Shown here: one piece after another, positions 1-8,690 of the stretch
How the letters are laid out: every line of letters begins with the position of its first letter
Numbering within the stretch: the stretch's first letter is position 1
NCBI RefSeq assembly: GCF_002936955.1
Contig: NZ_MPZM01000032.1
Span: 1-35,885 of the forward strand
Direction: 5' to 3'
From: Oceanisphaera arctica
GTDB lineage: Bacteria > Pseudomonadota > Gammaproteobacteria > Enterobacterales > Aeromonadaceae
DNA: 35,885 nt
The notes under the pieces: model-generated
Databases searched by the model: none
What the model was told of the DNA's origin: nothing
Seen by the model: the letters and a program-made list of their open reading frames with translations, nothing else
Made by a program: the position numbers and the translations under genes

Positions 1-549
1 AGGACTGGTGCTCGGCCTTCAATCAGGGCAAGCCTGCCGAGCAGCTGGTGCTGGTCAGCCCTGGCCAGGGCGCTGGCCGAATTCCCCCAGTTCAACGGCT
101 TTTACCAGGAGGGCAACTATCAGAGTGAGTCCCGGGTGCACCTGGGCAATGTCATCAGTCTGCGCCAGGGCGGCATGGTGGTGGCGGCCATTCATGACGC
201 GCCTCTATTGGGGGCGGCAGCCATGATGGCCAGCTTGCGGGATCAGGTGACTCGGGCCCGGGAGGGGGGACTGCGCAGCTCCGAAATTCAGGAGGCTACT
301 GTGACCGTGTCCAACCTGGGGGAGCGGGGTTCGGATCGTATTCAGGGGGTGATCTTTCCGCCGCAGGTCGCCTTGCTGGGGATAGGTCGGATACGCAGCG
401 CCCCCTGGGTGCAGGAGCAGAAAGTAGTGCCCATGACCCTGGCCAGTTTTAGTCTGGCTGCCGATCACAGGGTGAGTGACGGCCATGACGGCGCCCGCCT
501 GCTCAACCGGATAGACAAGCTGTTACAACAGCCGGAGACATTGGAATGA
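1..549 (+). CDS. 2-oxoacid dehydrogenase E2 acyltransferase, C-terminal part (5' end outside window, apparent frameshift)
   Basis: This is the C-terminal catalytic domain of a dihydrolipoamide acyltransferase, the E2 core of a pyruvate/branched-chain/acetoin-type dehydrogenase complex. From about base 61 the frame reads ALARALAEFPQFNG and continues to the family's active-site block ADHRVSDGHDGARLL, which holds the conserved His and Asp of the HRxxDG motif. The internal VSNLG and PQVALLGIGR strings also fit the family. Bases 3-59 look coding in a different frame (DWCSAFNQGKPAEQLVLVS, with GC-rich third positions), while the downstream frame is full of rare codons there. One extra base near 60 would therefore explain a frameshift. 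It may be a pseudogene or a sequence error. The stop overlaps the next gene by ATGA, so the two are translationally coupled. The exact substrate class cannot be told from this fragment. Confidence 0.75.
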   Translation, partial: RTGARPSIRASLPSSWCWSALARALAEFPQFNGFYQEGNYQSESRVHLGNVISLRQGGMVVAAIHDAPLLGAAAMMASLRDQVTRAREGGLRSSEIQEATVTVSNLGERGSDRIQGVIFPPQVALLGIGRIRSAPWVQEQKVVPMTLASFSLAADHRVSDGHDGARLLNRIDKLLQQPETLE

Positions 550-809
550 AAGACAAGAAAGCGCTGACCGAGCTGATCTGTCGCCAGATCCGGGAGATAG
601 CACCGGATGCCGACACCGAGCAGCTGAATCCGGACGAAGACATGCGAGACGAGCTGGATTTGGACTCGATGGACTTCCTACGGTTGATCGAGGCGCTGAG
701 CCGGGAGCTGGGCGTGAATATCCCCGAGGTCGACTTTGCCAACATCACCCGTTTGTCGAAGATGGTGGACTACCTGAGCCATCTGCTGTCGGTCGGCCCA
801 CAGAGTTGA
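546..809 (+). CDS. acyl carrier protein
   Basis: An 87-residue acyl carrier protein. The phosphopantetheine attachment motif is DLDSMDFL, with Ser41 as the expected modified residue, preceded by the acidic helix-2 run DEDMRDELD that is usual for ACPs. The ATG lies inside the stop region of the E2 gene (ATGA overlap), so the two are co-translated. It is probably a dedicated ACP rather than the housekeeping AcpP, because it is not beside fabD/fabG/fabF and its sequence is divergent. Its location suggests that acyl groups made or moved by the dehydrogenase complex are handed to an ACP; that is inference from position only. Confidence 0.85.
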   Translation: MKDKKALTELICRQIREIAPDADTEQLNPDEDMRDELDLDSMDFLRLIEALSRELGVNIPEVDFANITRLSKMVDYLSHLLSVGPQS

Positions 810-816
810 TGCGTGA

Positions 817-838
817 GGGGAGATCAAACCGCTCCCCC
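817..838. terminator. possible convergent terminator hairpin
   Basis: GGGGAG (817-822) pairs with CTCCCC (832-837) in the 46-bp gap between the convergent ACP and gshA genes. There is only a short T-rich tail (gttta), so this is a weak candidate. Confidence 0.35.
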
Positions 839-855
839 GTTTAGTCCTGCGGGAG

Positions 856-2397
856 TTACACCGCGATTGACGGTGTGGCCGCTTCTTCCTCTTCCTGCCG
901 CTGTTGTGCCGCCAGTGACGAGCGAGCCAGCTGGCTGAAATAGCGGCTTTGCTCCGGGCTGAGCGGGGTCTGTTGCCAGTGGCGTGCCAGCTCGGTGGCC
1001 CGGCTCTGCATCCAGTGGGTGTAATCCTGATTCGTGGCCGTCATCTGCTGCAGAATGCGGGCCGAGGGCGTTAACTCGGGCTCTTGCAGCAGCGGCTTAT
1101 AGTGCTGTACCGCATCACGGTAGCCGCTACCGGCCTGGTCCAGCAGTTGGGCGATGGCGTCCAGCTCGGCAAAGAGTTGCTCGCCCCAGGCGGTGCGGCC
1201 GAGTTCGCCGCTGGCGGTTTCGAGCCGCAGATCGGGCCGGCGGCCCTGCTCGGTCATGAGGGTCTGGTTGCGGGCCAGCCGCAGTTGCTCCTGCTCTCCG
1301 ATTTCCGGGCTGTCCTGCAGCAGGCAGAACAGCAGAAAGGTATCCAGAAAACGGACCTGGGTGTCATCGATGCCCAGCGGCAGCAGGGGGTTGATGTCCA
1401 GGTTGCGCACTTCTATGTATTCCACGCCCCGGTCTGCCATGGCCTGCAGCGGTGTTTCTCCGGCATGAGTCACCCGCTTGGGGCGAATATCGCTGTAATA
1501 CTCGTTTTCTATCTGCAGGATATTGTCGTTCAGCTGGCGGGCTTCGCCGTTTACCTCGACCCCGATGCGGGTATAGGGTGCATGAGGGGTATTCAGGGCC
1601 CGGGTCAGATCCCGGCTGTATTCCGTCAGGCTGTTGGTGCTGATGTGCAGGCTGGCCTGGGCGTCGTTCTGATAACCGAGACCGCTCATGCGCAACGAGG
1701 TAGCGTGGGGCATATAGAGGGTGTCGCTGCCAAGGCTTGCCAGCTGGTGCGGGCGGCCGTCCATAAAGGAGCGGCTGAGCGCGGGCGAGGCGCCAAACAG
1801 ATAGAGCAGCAGCCAGCCGTAGCGGCGGAAGTTGCGGATCAGCGCAAAATACTGTGCCGAGCGAAAATCGGCCAGCGAGTCCTGGCTGCCCAGCAACTGC
1901 CGGTAACCCTGCCAGAAGCTGTCGGGCAAAGAGAAGTTGAAGTGGATGCCGGCAATGCTTTGCATGATGCGGCCATAGCGTACATCCAGACCCCGGCGAT
2001 AGGTGTGCTTCATCCGGCCCGAACGGGAAGTGCCGTATTCGGCGATGGGCACGCTGTCGTTACCCTGCAGGGCGCAGGGCATGCTGGCGGGCCACAAGCG
2101 TTCGTCCGCCAGCTGGGTGGCGGTATAACGGTGCAGCTGCTCCAGAAAGCCGAGGGTCTCGCCAATGTGCTCGCCGGCAGGGGTAATAAATTCCAGCAGC
2201 GACTCGGAATAGTCGGTGGTGATATGCGGGTGCGTCAGCGCCGACCCCAGGGTGGTCGGATGAGGCCCTTGTGCCAGCCGGCCCTGGGGGGTTACCCGCA
2301 GGGCTTCCTTTTCGATGCCGCGGCGAATATGGGCCAGCGGCCGGACAAGATCGGCATCGGCCAGCTGTGACAGGCGCGGAGTAAGGGATGGCGTCAT
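856..2397 (-). CDS. gshA: glutamate--cysteine ligase
   Basis: Catalyses ATP-dependent joining of L-glutamate and L-cysteine, the first step of glutathione synthesis, in the cytosol. The protein (513 residues from the chosen start) follows the proteobacterial GshA family throughout: the N-terminal RGIEKEALRV, GSALTHPHITTDYSE and LLEFITP blocks, then YGTSRSGRMKHTYRRGL, FNFSLP, LFGASPA, ENEYYSDIRPKR and IEYIEVRNLDINP. Length matches the E. coli enzyme (about 518). I chose the ATG at 2397 because a GAGG ribosome-binding site sits about 6 bases upstream; a TTG nine codons earlier (2424) also keeps the frame open but has no such site. Downstream on the same strand lie the two glutathione-dependent formaldehyde genes, giving a thematic cluster. 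Confidence 0.95.
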   Translation of the reverse strand: MTPSLTPRLSQLADADLVRPLAHIRRGIEKEALRVTPQGRLAQGPHPTTLGSALTHPHITTDYSESLLEFITPAGEHIGETLGFLEQLHRYTATQLADERLWPASMPCALQGNDSVPIAEYGTSRSGRMKHTYRRGLDVRYGRIMQSIAGIHFNFSLPDSFWQGYRQLLGSQDSLADFRSAQYFALIRNFRRYGWLLLYLFGASPALSRSFMDGRPHQLASLGSDTLYMPHATSLRMSGLGYQNDAQASLHISTNSLTEYSRDLTRALNTPHAPYTRIGVEVNGEARQLNDNILQIENEYYSDIRPKRVTHAGETPLQAMADRGVEYIEVRNLDINPLLPLGIDDTQVRFLDTFLLFCLLQDSPEIGEQEQLRLARNQTLMTEQGRRPDLRLETASGELGRTAWGEQLFAELDAIAQLLDQAGSGYRDAVQHYKPLLQEPELTPSARILQQMTATNQDYTHWMQSRATELARHWQQTPLSPEQSRYFSQLARSSLAAQQRQEEEEAATPSIAV

Positions 2398-2577
2398 AAG
2401 AACCTCATGTATCAAGTCAATCAATCAGGCCAGTCGGCCTTACTCTTTTTGCGAAGCCGTTTTGCGAATCCGGTATCGCCAGCCGGCATTATATTTCCTC
2501 TGCGTTCAGAGATAATGACCCAACGGTGCAAATGACTTTTGATTGTCAGTAACAATGCAGGACGTGGCTGGGTGTGA

Positions 2578-3504
2578 TTATGACAAACAGCCGTCTTTGG
2601 GGGTGAGGGCGGGCGGAAGCTCGGTTTCTTCCAGCGCTTCCAGCAGGTTGATTTCGATGGTACGCGACAGGGCGCTGAGCGGCAGATCGTTGGCAGCCAG
2701 ACCAAAGGGCTCTTCCAGCTCTTCACTGAGGGCATCCAGGCCGAAAAAGGTATAGGCGATCACGGCACACACCAGGGGGGTGACCCAGCCCAAAGAAGAA
2801 ACCAGGCCAAAGGGCAACATAAAGCAATACAGGTAGGTGGTGCGGTGCACCAGCAGGGTATAGGCAAACGGCAGCGGCGTATTTTGAATGCGCTCGCAGG
2901 CGGCCAGCACGCCGGTCATGGAGGTAAGCCGCTCGTCCATGCTCTGCACCAGAAACTCCGATAACAGTCGCTCGCGCCGACTGTAACCGATTTTCTTTCC
3001 CATCAGCCGCAGCAGGCACTCGGGCAGGTTTTGCGCCTGGCGCAGGCTGGCATGATGCTCCGGCTCGACAAAACGGTCGACGTCCTGCCAGGGCGAGGTG
3101 TCACGCAGCCGATGGCGCAAGGCGTGGGTAAAGGCGATGGTCAGGTGGATCATGCGTCTTTGGGTATGCCGTCCGGTCTCGGTTTCCTGATCCATAAAGG
3201 AGATCACCTGGCGGGCCAGGCTGCGGGCATCAATTATCAACTGGCCCCATTGCTCCCGTGCCTCCCACCAGCGCTCGTAGCTGGCGTTGTTACGAAAGCC
3301 GAGAAACAACGACAGGGCGACCCCGAGCAGGGTGAAGGGGGCCGTGCCGTAAGAGGAGAAAAAACCGGGATAGCTGTGCTGAATGGCGGCTATTAAAATA
3401 CTGAGCAGGGTGATCAGCAAAATCTGGGGGTAAATCTGCGGGATGACGGAGCCGCGCAGGGTAAAGAACAGCCTGAACGCATGCGTTTTTTGCCGAACGA
3501 TCAT
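2578..3504 (-). CDS. bestrophin-family anion channel-like membrane protein (YneE-like)
   Basis: A 308-residue inner-membrane protein of the bacterial bestrophin/RFP-TM family. The signature FLGFRNNASYERWWEAREQWGQLI corresponds to the region conserved between E. coli YneE and eukaryotic bestrophin chloride channels. Hydrophobic segments are visible near the N-terminus (PQILLITLLSILIAAI; APFTLLGVALSLFLGF) and in the second half (YCFMLPFGLVSS; PLVCAVIAYTFFGLDALSEELEEPFG). The start at 3504 (MIVRQ) matches the usual start of YneE-like proteins and has GGAGG six bases upstream; the frame stays open 17 codons further. Bacterial members conduct ions in vitro in the cases I know of; the ion and role here are not determined. 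Confidence 0.88.
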   Translation of the reverse strand: MIVRQKTHAFRLFFTLRGSVIPQIYPQILLITLLSILIAAIQHSYPGFFSSYGTAPFTLLGVALSLFLGFRNNASYERWWEAREQWGQLIIDARSLARQVISFMDQETETGRHTQRRMIHLTIAFTHALRHRLRDTSPWQDVDRFVEPEHHASLRQAQNLPECLLRLMGKKIGYSRRERLLSEFLVQSMDERLTSMTGVLAACERIQNTPLPFAYTLLVHRTTYLYCFMLPFGLVSSLGWVTPLVCAVIAYTFFGLDALSEELEEPFGLAANDLPLSALSRTIEINLLEALEETELPPALTPKDGCLS

Positions 3505-3592
3505 GCCAGCCTCCGTAAAGCGGGTGTGGTAAGACAGGTACAGGAAATCATTCAAGTGTAGTCGGCGGCATACGAAGGCCGGCAGGCTAATA

Positions 3593-3617
3593 GCCCCGAA
3601 GAGGAGTTCTTCGGGGC
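3593..3617 (-). terminator. hairpin downstream of S-formylglutathione hydrolase gene
   Basis: A perfect 10-bp stem (GCCCCGAAGA, 3593-3602, with TCTTCGGGGC, 3608-3617) and a 5-base loop sit 22 bases past the stop of the 3639-4478 gene. The following minus-strand sequence (TATTAG) is only modestly T-rich. Confidence 0.55.
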
Positions 3618-3638
3618 CTATGCACTAGCGGGTATGCA

Positions 3639-4478
3639 TTAGCGAGCCAGGTGCCCGGCATGAAAGCGCAGATGCTGCTCTATGAAGCTGGCGATAAAGT
3701 AATAGCTGTGATCAAAGCCTTCTCGCCGATTCAGTTCCAGCGGATAACCGCTGTGGCTGGCGGCGGCTTCCAGTGCTTCCGGCTTGAGCTGCTCGGTGAG
3801 AAAGTCATCCGCCTCGCCCTGATCCACCAATGCTGGCACAAACCGGCTGGCCTGGCGCATCAGCAGGCTGGCATCATAATCGGCCCATGCTGCGGTGTCT
3901 TTGCCCAGATAAGCATTGAAGGCTTTCTTGCCCCAGGGGCAATTGACCGGGTTGCTGATGGGGCTGAAGGCCGACACCGAGCGATAACGTTGAGGGTTGC
4001 GCATAGCCAGCACCAGGGCGCCGTGGCCACCCATGGAATGACCGGCGATGGAGCGCTGATCGCTGACCGGGAACATGGACTCGATAAGCGCCGGAAGCTC
4101 GTTCAGCACATAGTCGTACATGCGATAATGTCGGTTCCAGGGCGCCTGGGTGGCGTTGACATAGAAGCCCGCACCCTTGCCCAGATCGTAGCCGTCGTCA
4201 TCCGCCACCTCATCGCCGCGGGGGCTGGTGTCCGGCGCAATAATGGCCATGCCGAGTTCGGCGGCGATGCGCTGGGCACCGGCTTTCTGCATGAAATTAT
4301 CATCGGTGCAGGTCAGGCCGGACAACCAGTACAGCGCCGGCACCTTGTCACCGCTCATGGCCTGTGGCGGCAGGTAAATGGCAAAGCGCATGGTGCAATT
4401 CAGTGTTTCAGAATAATGGCTGTACTGTTTGTGCCAGCCATCGAAGCTCTTGTTACAGCTCAGGTTTTCAATGCTCAT
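3639..4478 (-). CDS. fghA: S-formylglutathione hydrolase
   Basis: A serine esterase that splits S-formylglutathione into glutathione and formate, the second step of glutathione-dependent formaldehyde detoxification in the cytosol. The 279-residue length is normal for the family (FrmB/YeiG/esterase D). The nucleophile is Ser148 in GHSMGGHGAL. The triad is completed by Asp224 or Asp225 in DQGEADDFL and His257 in EGFDHSYYFI. The N-terminal YWLSGLTCTDDNFMQKAG block holds the cysteine region typical of the family. The start at 4478 has GGAAG about 5 bases upstream. It lies downstream of the class III alcohol dehydrogenase gene but is separated from it by two strong hairpins and has its own promoter-like -10 box. 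Confidence 0.95.
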   Translation of the reverse strand: MSIENLSCNKSFDGWHKQYSHYSETLNCTMRFAIYLPPQAMSGDKVPALYWLSGLTCTDDNFMQKAGAQRIAAELGMAIIAPDTSPRGDEVADDDGYDLGKGAGFYVNATQAPWNRHYRMYDYVLNELPALIESMFPVSDQRSIAGHSMGGHGALVLAMRNPQRYRSVSAFSPISNPVNCPWGKKAFNAYLGKDTAAWADYDASLLMRQASRFVPALVDQGEADDFLTEQLKPEALEAAASHSGYPLELNRREGFDHSYYFIASFIEQHLRFHAGHLAR

Positions 4479-4520
4479 GGTATCTTCCAGAAAAAGAGGG
4501 GCCCTGGTGGCAATGGCGAT

Positions 4521-4526
4521 ATTATA
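4521..4526 (-). promoter_or_regulatory. candidate -10 box upstream of S-formylglutathione hydrolase gene
   Basis: The minus strand reads TATAAT here, about 42 bases upstream of the ATG at 4478. No convincing -35 box lies at the standard spacing, so activator-dependent or weak transcription is possible. Confidence 0.35.
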
Positions 4527-4650
4527 TTCGCTTTCGTGCTGATGATAATGTCCAGATATATAAATAACCTTTACCGAATAGTAATAGTGGTGGGGAAGGT
4601 GTGTAGTGGTTCAATGAGAGGGGGATAGCGAAGAGATCGAACGTGAAGCG

Positions 4651-4682
4651 GCAGCCAGAAAACCCGAGGGCTTTCTGGCTGC
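4651..4682 (-). terminator. strong hairpin between formaldehyde dehydrogenase and hydrolase genes
   Basis: An 11-bp perfect stem (GCAGCCAGAAA at 4651-4661, TTTCTGGCTGC at 4672-4682) around a 10-base loop. On the plus strand it is followed by gtttatt. It forms a tandem pair with the hairpin at 4689-4718 and probably attenuates or ends the frmA-type transcript. Confidence 0.55.
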
Positions 4683-4688
4683 GTTTAT

Positions 4689-4718
4689 TATGATGCGAGG
4701 TCAAGGCCTCGCATCATA
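4689..4718 (-). terminator. second hairpin downstream of formaldehyde dehydrogenase gene
   Basis: A perfect 12-bp stem (TATGATGCGAGG at 4689-4700, CCTCGCATCATA at 4707-4718) with a 6-base loop, 43 bases past the stop of the 4762-5889 gene. The next minus-strand bases are ATAAACG, so there is no classic U-run. It may be a transcript-stabilising or Rho-coupled element rather than an intrinsic terminator. Confidence 0.45.
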
Positions 4719-4761
4719 GGGTTATGCAGGCTTGAAGCAATAGACGGCGAGCTTGTTGATG

Positions 4762-5976
<1,215 letters not shown>

Positions 5977-5996
5977 TTACCAATAATCGAGTGTAG

Positions 5997-6032
5997 TTGA
6001 AGAGGGCGGGCCACAGGGGCCCGCCCCTTCAA
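5997..6032 (-). terminator. long hairpin abutting the stop of the small secreted protein gene
   Basis: TTGAAG (5997-6002) and GGGCGGGCC (6004-6012) pair with GGCCCGCCC (6018-6026) and CTTCAA (6027-6032): 15 pairs with one bulged A and a 5-base loop. The stop codon of the 6033-6248 gene begins at the adjacent base. It probably separates that gene from the dehydrogenase gene downstream. Confidence 0.6.
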
Positions 6033-6248
6033 TTAGATAGAAGAGAAGCAGTAACCGGGCAGCGAGGCGTCGGCGCGGCGGAATTCTTTGCATTGGCGAT
6101 GATCGACGCCGTCACCTTTGGACGCCAGTGTGGCCGGGCTCACTTGCTGGTTCTGAGTCTGGGCTTGAGCAGGCAAGGCGGCCATGCCGATGGTGGCAGA
6201 GACCAGCAGGGTGGTGAACAGTCGCTTCAGGTTGGTGGTATGGGTCAT
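6033..6248 (-). CDS. small secreted two-cysteine protein (paralogue of the 15476 gene)
   Basis: A 71-residue protein of unknown function. It has a clear Sec signal peptide: MTHTTNLKRL, a hydrophobic core, and a cleavage-type ALPAQA ending at about residue 29. The mature part is about 42 residues and ends in GDGVDHRQC...LPGYC, with Cys53 and Cys67 fourteen residues apart. The same pattern (GDGVD, Cys four residues later, a second Cys fourteen after that in LPGYC) recurs in the 63-residue protein at 15476-15667, so the two are paralogues. The start at 6248 has GAGGAAT upstream. A disulfide or metal-binding role in the periplasm is possible but unproven. It lies upstream of the formaldehyde dehydrogenase gene on the same strand, with a strong hairpin between. 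Confidence 0.75.
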   Translation of the reverse strand: MTHTTNLKRLFTTLLVSATIGMAALPAQAQTQNQQVSPATLASKGDGVDHRQCKEFRRADASLPGYCFSSI

Positions 6249-6305
6249 GATAATTCCTCAAATATGACACGACGCAGACTGCTGCCGTGTTGATGAGTGA
6301 ATTAT

Positions 6306-6355
6306 ATATAGTTACTGACACAAGATAATCATGCCTATTTACAAAATATAGTTAC
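6306..6355 (-). promoter_or_regulatory. paired direct repeats upstream of small secreted protein gene
   Basis: ATATAGTTAC occurs at 6306-6315 and again at 6346-6355, exactly 40 bp apart (minus strand GTAACTATAT). A TATAAT-like box overlaps the proximal copy. This could be a regulator site; there is no second line of evidence. Confidence 0.35.
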
Positions 6356-6386
6356 CATGTGGTAATTATTGGGGGGTGCTCCTGAC

Positions 6387-7472
6387 TTATTTCACCGGTA
6401 CGGGCACATCGCTTTTTTTGACGTCTTGGGACGCTATCTTGTCATCGGCCAGTTGTTTGTCTTCGGCATCTGCGTGCAGCATGCGCTGGCCGTTATTGTG
6501 GCCGGCCCGAAAGTCGAGGCTGGTGAGCAGGGCGAAGTGATCCGAGCCGGTCAGGGTCAATCGTTGCAGCTCGATAACCCGAAAATGATGGCTGTGAAAC
6601 AGGTGATCCAGCGGCCAGCGGATAAACCAGTGTTCGGCATGAAAGGTGTTGAACATGCCCCGGCCGATGCGCGGGTCGAGCAGGCCGCTTATCTTTCTGA
6701 ACAGACGGGTGGTGGTGGACCAGGCGACATCGTTCAGGTCGCCGGTCACTACCACCGGAAAGGTGGCATCGGCCACACTCCTGGCTACGGCCAGCAATTC
6801 GGCGTCCCGCTCGACGGACTCTTCATTTTCGGTGGGGCTGGGCGGGGCCGGATGGACAAAATGCGCGCGCACCCTGGCACCGCAGGGCAGCCGAATTTGC
6901 GTGTGCATGGAGGGAACATCGGGCTCGACCAGGTATTCGATGGTGCTGTTTTCCAGCGGCAGACGAGAATAGACATGCATGCCATACAGATTATCCAGCG
7001 GGCATTTAATGGTATAGGGATAGTCCGTTTCCAGCGCCTCAAGCTGCTGTTGCCACCAGCTGTCGGACTCCAGCGTCACCAGAATATCGGGCTTGTGTTG
7101 TTTGACGAGGTCAATCAGGCAATCGGCATGGCGGTTGCTGGCCAGCACATTGGAGGTGAGAATTTTAAAGGAATGGATCGCCTTGCCTCTGGGAACAGAC
7201 TTTACTTCAACCGGGTGCAGCCGGGTATAGGGCAGTACCCACCAGCAGTGATAAAGCAGGCAGGCCGCATTGATGGCCAGCAGAGCCTGGCTGCCAGGGC
7301 GAGACATGTCCAGCAGCCAGCATGCGAGCACCAGGGTGAGCACAATCAGCGTGATGAACTGCATCCGGGGAAAGTCGAGCCCCCGAATCCACCAGACTTC
7401 GTGCCGCGACAGGGGCAGCAGCGTAATGATGGCAATTATGATGGTGGCCAGGAGAAACAGGATAAATACCAT
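6387..7472 (-). CDS. endonuclease/exonuclease/phosphatase family protein with N-terminal membrane segments
   Basis: A 361-residue protein of the metal-dependent EEP fold. The N-terminal quarter is hydrophobic (MVFILFLLATIIIAIITLLPL, then FITLIVLTLVLACWLLDM and QALLAINAACLLYHCWWVLPY), giving about three membrane helices. The catalytic domain follows, with FKILTSNVLASN, PDILVTLESD, VVVTGDLNDVAWS and the C-terminal LTGSDHFALL, the expected Asn, Glu, GDLND and SDH metal/catalytic motifs. The active domain probably faces the periplasm. I place the start at 7472 because GGGGA lies 7 bases upstream; an ATG 17 codons earlier (7523) has no ribosome-binding site but cannot be excluded. The substrate (nucleic acid, phospholipid head group or other phosphodiester) is unknown. 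Confidence 0.82.
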   Translation of the reverse strand: MVFILFLLATIIIAIITLLPLSRHEVWWIRGLDFPRMQFITLIVLTLVLACWLLDMSRPGSQALLAINAACLLYHCWWVLPYTRLHPVEVKSVPRGKAIHSFKILTSNVLASNRHADCLIDLVKQHKPDILVTLESDSWWQQQLEALETDYPYTIKCPLDNLYGMHVYSRLPLENSTIEYLVEPDVPSMHTQIRLPCGARVRAHFVHPAPPSPTENEESVERDAELLAVARSVADATFPVVVTGDLNDVAWSTTTRLFRKISGLLDPRIGRGMFNTFHAEHWFIRWPLDHLFHSHHFRVIELQRLTLTGSDHFALLTSLDFRAGHNNGQRMLHADAEDKQLADDKIASQDVKKSDVPVPVK

Positions 7473-7681
7473 TTCAAGGTCCCCGTCGGTAAATGTGTGA
7501 AACAGGGTCGCTGACAGCCGCATGAAAAACAGTCGCTGACAGTGGTGTTGTCAGGATAAGGGGCTTTGGGGATAAAACCAATGTTCGATACCGATCCAAA
7601 TCCGCCTGCGGTATCGACCGGGTCCTGAACTCACCATGAGTATTGATAATAACCTGATATTTCACATTACTTTTACCCTGA

Positions 7682-7709
7682 GGTAATAATATAATCGGCG
7701 CTATCGAAA
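7682..7709 (+). promoter_or_regulatory. weak ECF-type promoter candidate or sigma-70 -10 region upstream of LysR gene
   Basis: GGTAATAA (7682-7689), 15 bases, then CGAAA (7705-7709) partly matches the TGTAATAA-N15-CGACT motif found at four other places in the window. A TATAAT (7690-7695) inside the spacer offers an ordinary alternative, so the call is uncertain. Confidence 0.25.
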
Positions 7710-7738
7710 TATTCGGCACCAGACCTAAGGATGCAGAC

Positions 7739-8608
7739 ATGTTTATCTGGGAAGGAGTGAGTGAGTTTGTGGCGGTGGCCGAGGTAGAAAGCTTTACCGT
7801 GGCGGCAAAAAGGCTGGGTATTTCTACCGCTCAGGTCAGCCGTCAGGTCAGTGCCCTGGAAACCCGGCTGTCGACCAAGTTGTTTTACCGTACCACTCGC
7901 AAGGTGTCGGTGACCGAAGCCGGGCAGATTTATTATCAGCACTGCCGGCAGGTGCTCGATGGGCTGGAAGAAGCCGAGCGCACCATCACCAATCTGCAGT
8001 TGGCGCCCAAAGGCAAGTTGCGGCTGACGGCGCCGGTGACCTTCGGCGAAAAAACCATAGCCCCCCTGGTCAACGACTTCGTGCTGCGCTATCCCGAGCT
8101 GGAAGTGCAGATGAACCTGACCAACCAGAAGCTGGATCTGGTGGCCGAAGGCTACGATCTGGCGGTGCGGCTTGGCAAGCTGGAAGACTCGAGCATGATG
8201 GCCAAGCGACTCTCTTCCCGTACCCAGTATGTGTGCGCCTCGCCCCTTTATCTGTCGACTTACGGCGTGCCTCACTCGTTATCGGAGCTGGATCAGCATA
8301 ACTGTCTGCAGGGCAACCTGGATTACTGGCGTTTTCAGGAGCAGGGCAAGGCACGCAATGTTCGGGTAAAAGGCAATATTCGTTGTGACAGCGGCTGGGC
8401 CCTGCTGGATGCGGCCCTCAAGGGCATCGGCATCGTGCAGCTGCCGGATTACTATGTGCAGCCGGCGCTGGACTCGGGCCAGTTGATTTCCCTGCTGGAA
8501 CATTATCAGGAGCCGGACGACGGTATCTGGGCCCTCTACCCGCACAACCGCCATCTGTCGCCCAAGGTACGCATGCTGCTGGACTTTTTGAGCGAGTCGC
8601 TGGGCTGA
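7739..8608 (+). CDS. LysR-family transcriptional regulator
   Basis: A 289-residue LysR-type regulator. Residues 1-60 form the winged helix-turn-helix (FVAVAEVESFTVAAKRLGISTAQVSRQVSALETRL), followed by the typical TTRKVSVTEAGQIYY linker and a periplasmic-binding-like effector domain (LRLTAPVTFGEKTIAPLVNDF onward). It is divergent from the minus-strand block ending with the EEP gene, so it may control that block, including the small secreted protein and formaldehyde genes; this is positional inference. The start at 7739 has an AAGG site upstream. The last 34 bases of the gene, stop codon included, are repeated exactly at 15231-15264, on the far side of the island that begins directly after this gene. 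Confidence 0.92.
   Translation: MFIWEGVSEFVAVAEVESFTVAAKRLGISTAQVSRQVSALETRLSTKLFYRTTRKVSVTEAGQIYYQHCRQVLDGLEEAERTITNLQLAPKGKLRLTAPVTFGEKTIAPLVNDFVLRYPELEVQMNLTNQKLDLVAEGYDLAVRLGKLEDSSMMAKRLSSRTQYVCASPLYLSTYGVPHSLSELDQHNCLQGNLDYWRFQEQGKARNVRVKGNIRCDSGWALLDAALKGIGIVQLPDYYVQPALDSGQLISLLEHYQEPDDGIWALYPHNRHLSPKVRMLLDFLSESLG
8575..8608 (+). repeat. 34-bp direct repeat, left copy (3' end of LysR gene)
   Basis: The last 34 bases of the LysR coding sequence, from GCTGCTGGAC to the TGA stop. An exact copy in the same orientation lies at 15231-15264. Identity ends abruptly on both sides. The two copies bound the 8609-15230 catabolic block, in the style of attL/attR around an inserted element. Confidence 0.9.
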
Positions 8609-8610
8609 TT

Positions 8611-8643
8611 ACCGGGTGCGGTTCCTGGAGACTCGCACCCGGT
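8611..8643 (+). terminator. terminator-like hairpin after LysR gene
   Basis: A perfect 10-bp stem (ACCGGGTGCG at 8611-8620, CGCACCCGGT at 8634-8643) begins two bases after the LysR stop, just inside the island boundary. It is followed by tgctggtgt with no long T-run. It stands between convergent genes. Confidence 0.5.
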
Positions 8644-8657
8644 TGCTGGTGTCAAAA

Positions 8658-8685
8658 CCCGGCTCGCGGTGATCCGGGAGCCGGG
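8658..8685 (-). terminator. hairpin after C45 hydrolase gene
   Basis: An 8-bp stem (CCCGGCTC at 8658-8665, GAGCCGGG at 8678-8685) just past the stop of the 8691-9725 gene. With the 8611 hairpin it fills the convergent gap. The minus strand continues TTTTGACACC, so a short T-run follows the stem. Confidence 0.5.
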
Positions 8686-8690
8686 GCGGG

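Noticed and set aside
1084-2370. A 428-codon plus-strand ORF opposite gshA
   Set aside because: Antisense shadow of a well-recognised gene; composition follows from GC-rich codon positions and there is no ribosome-binding site.
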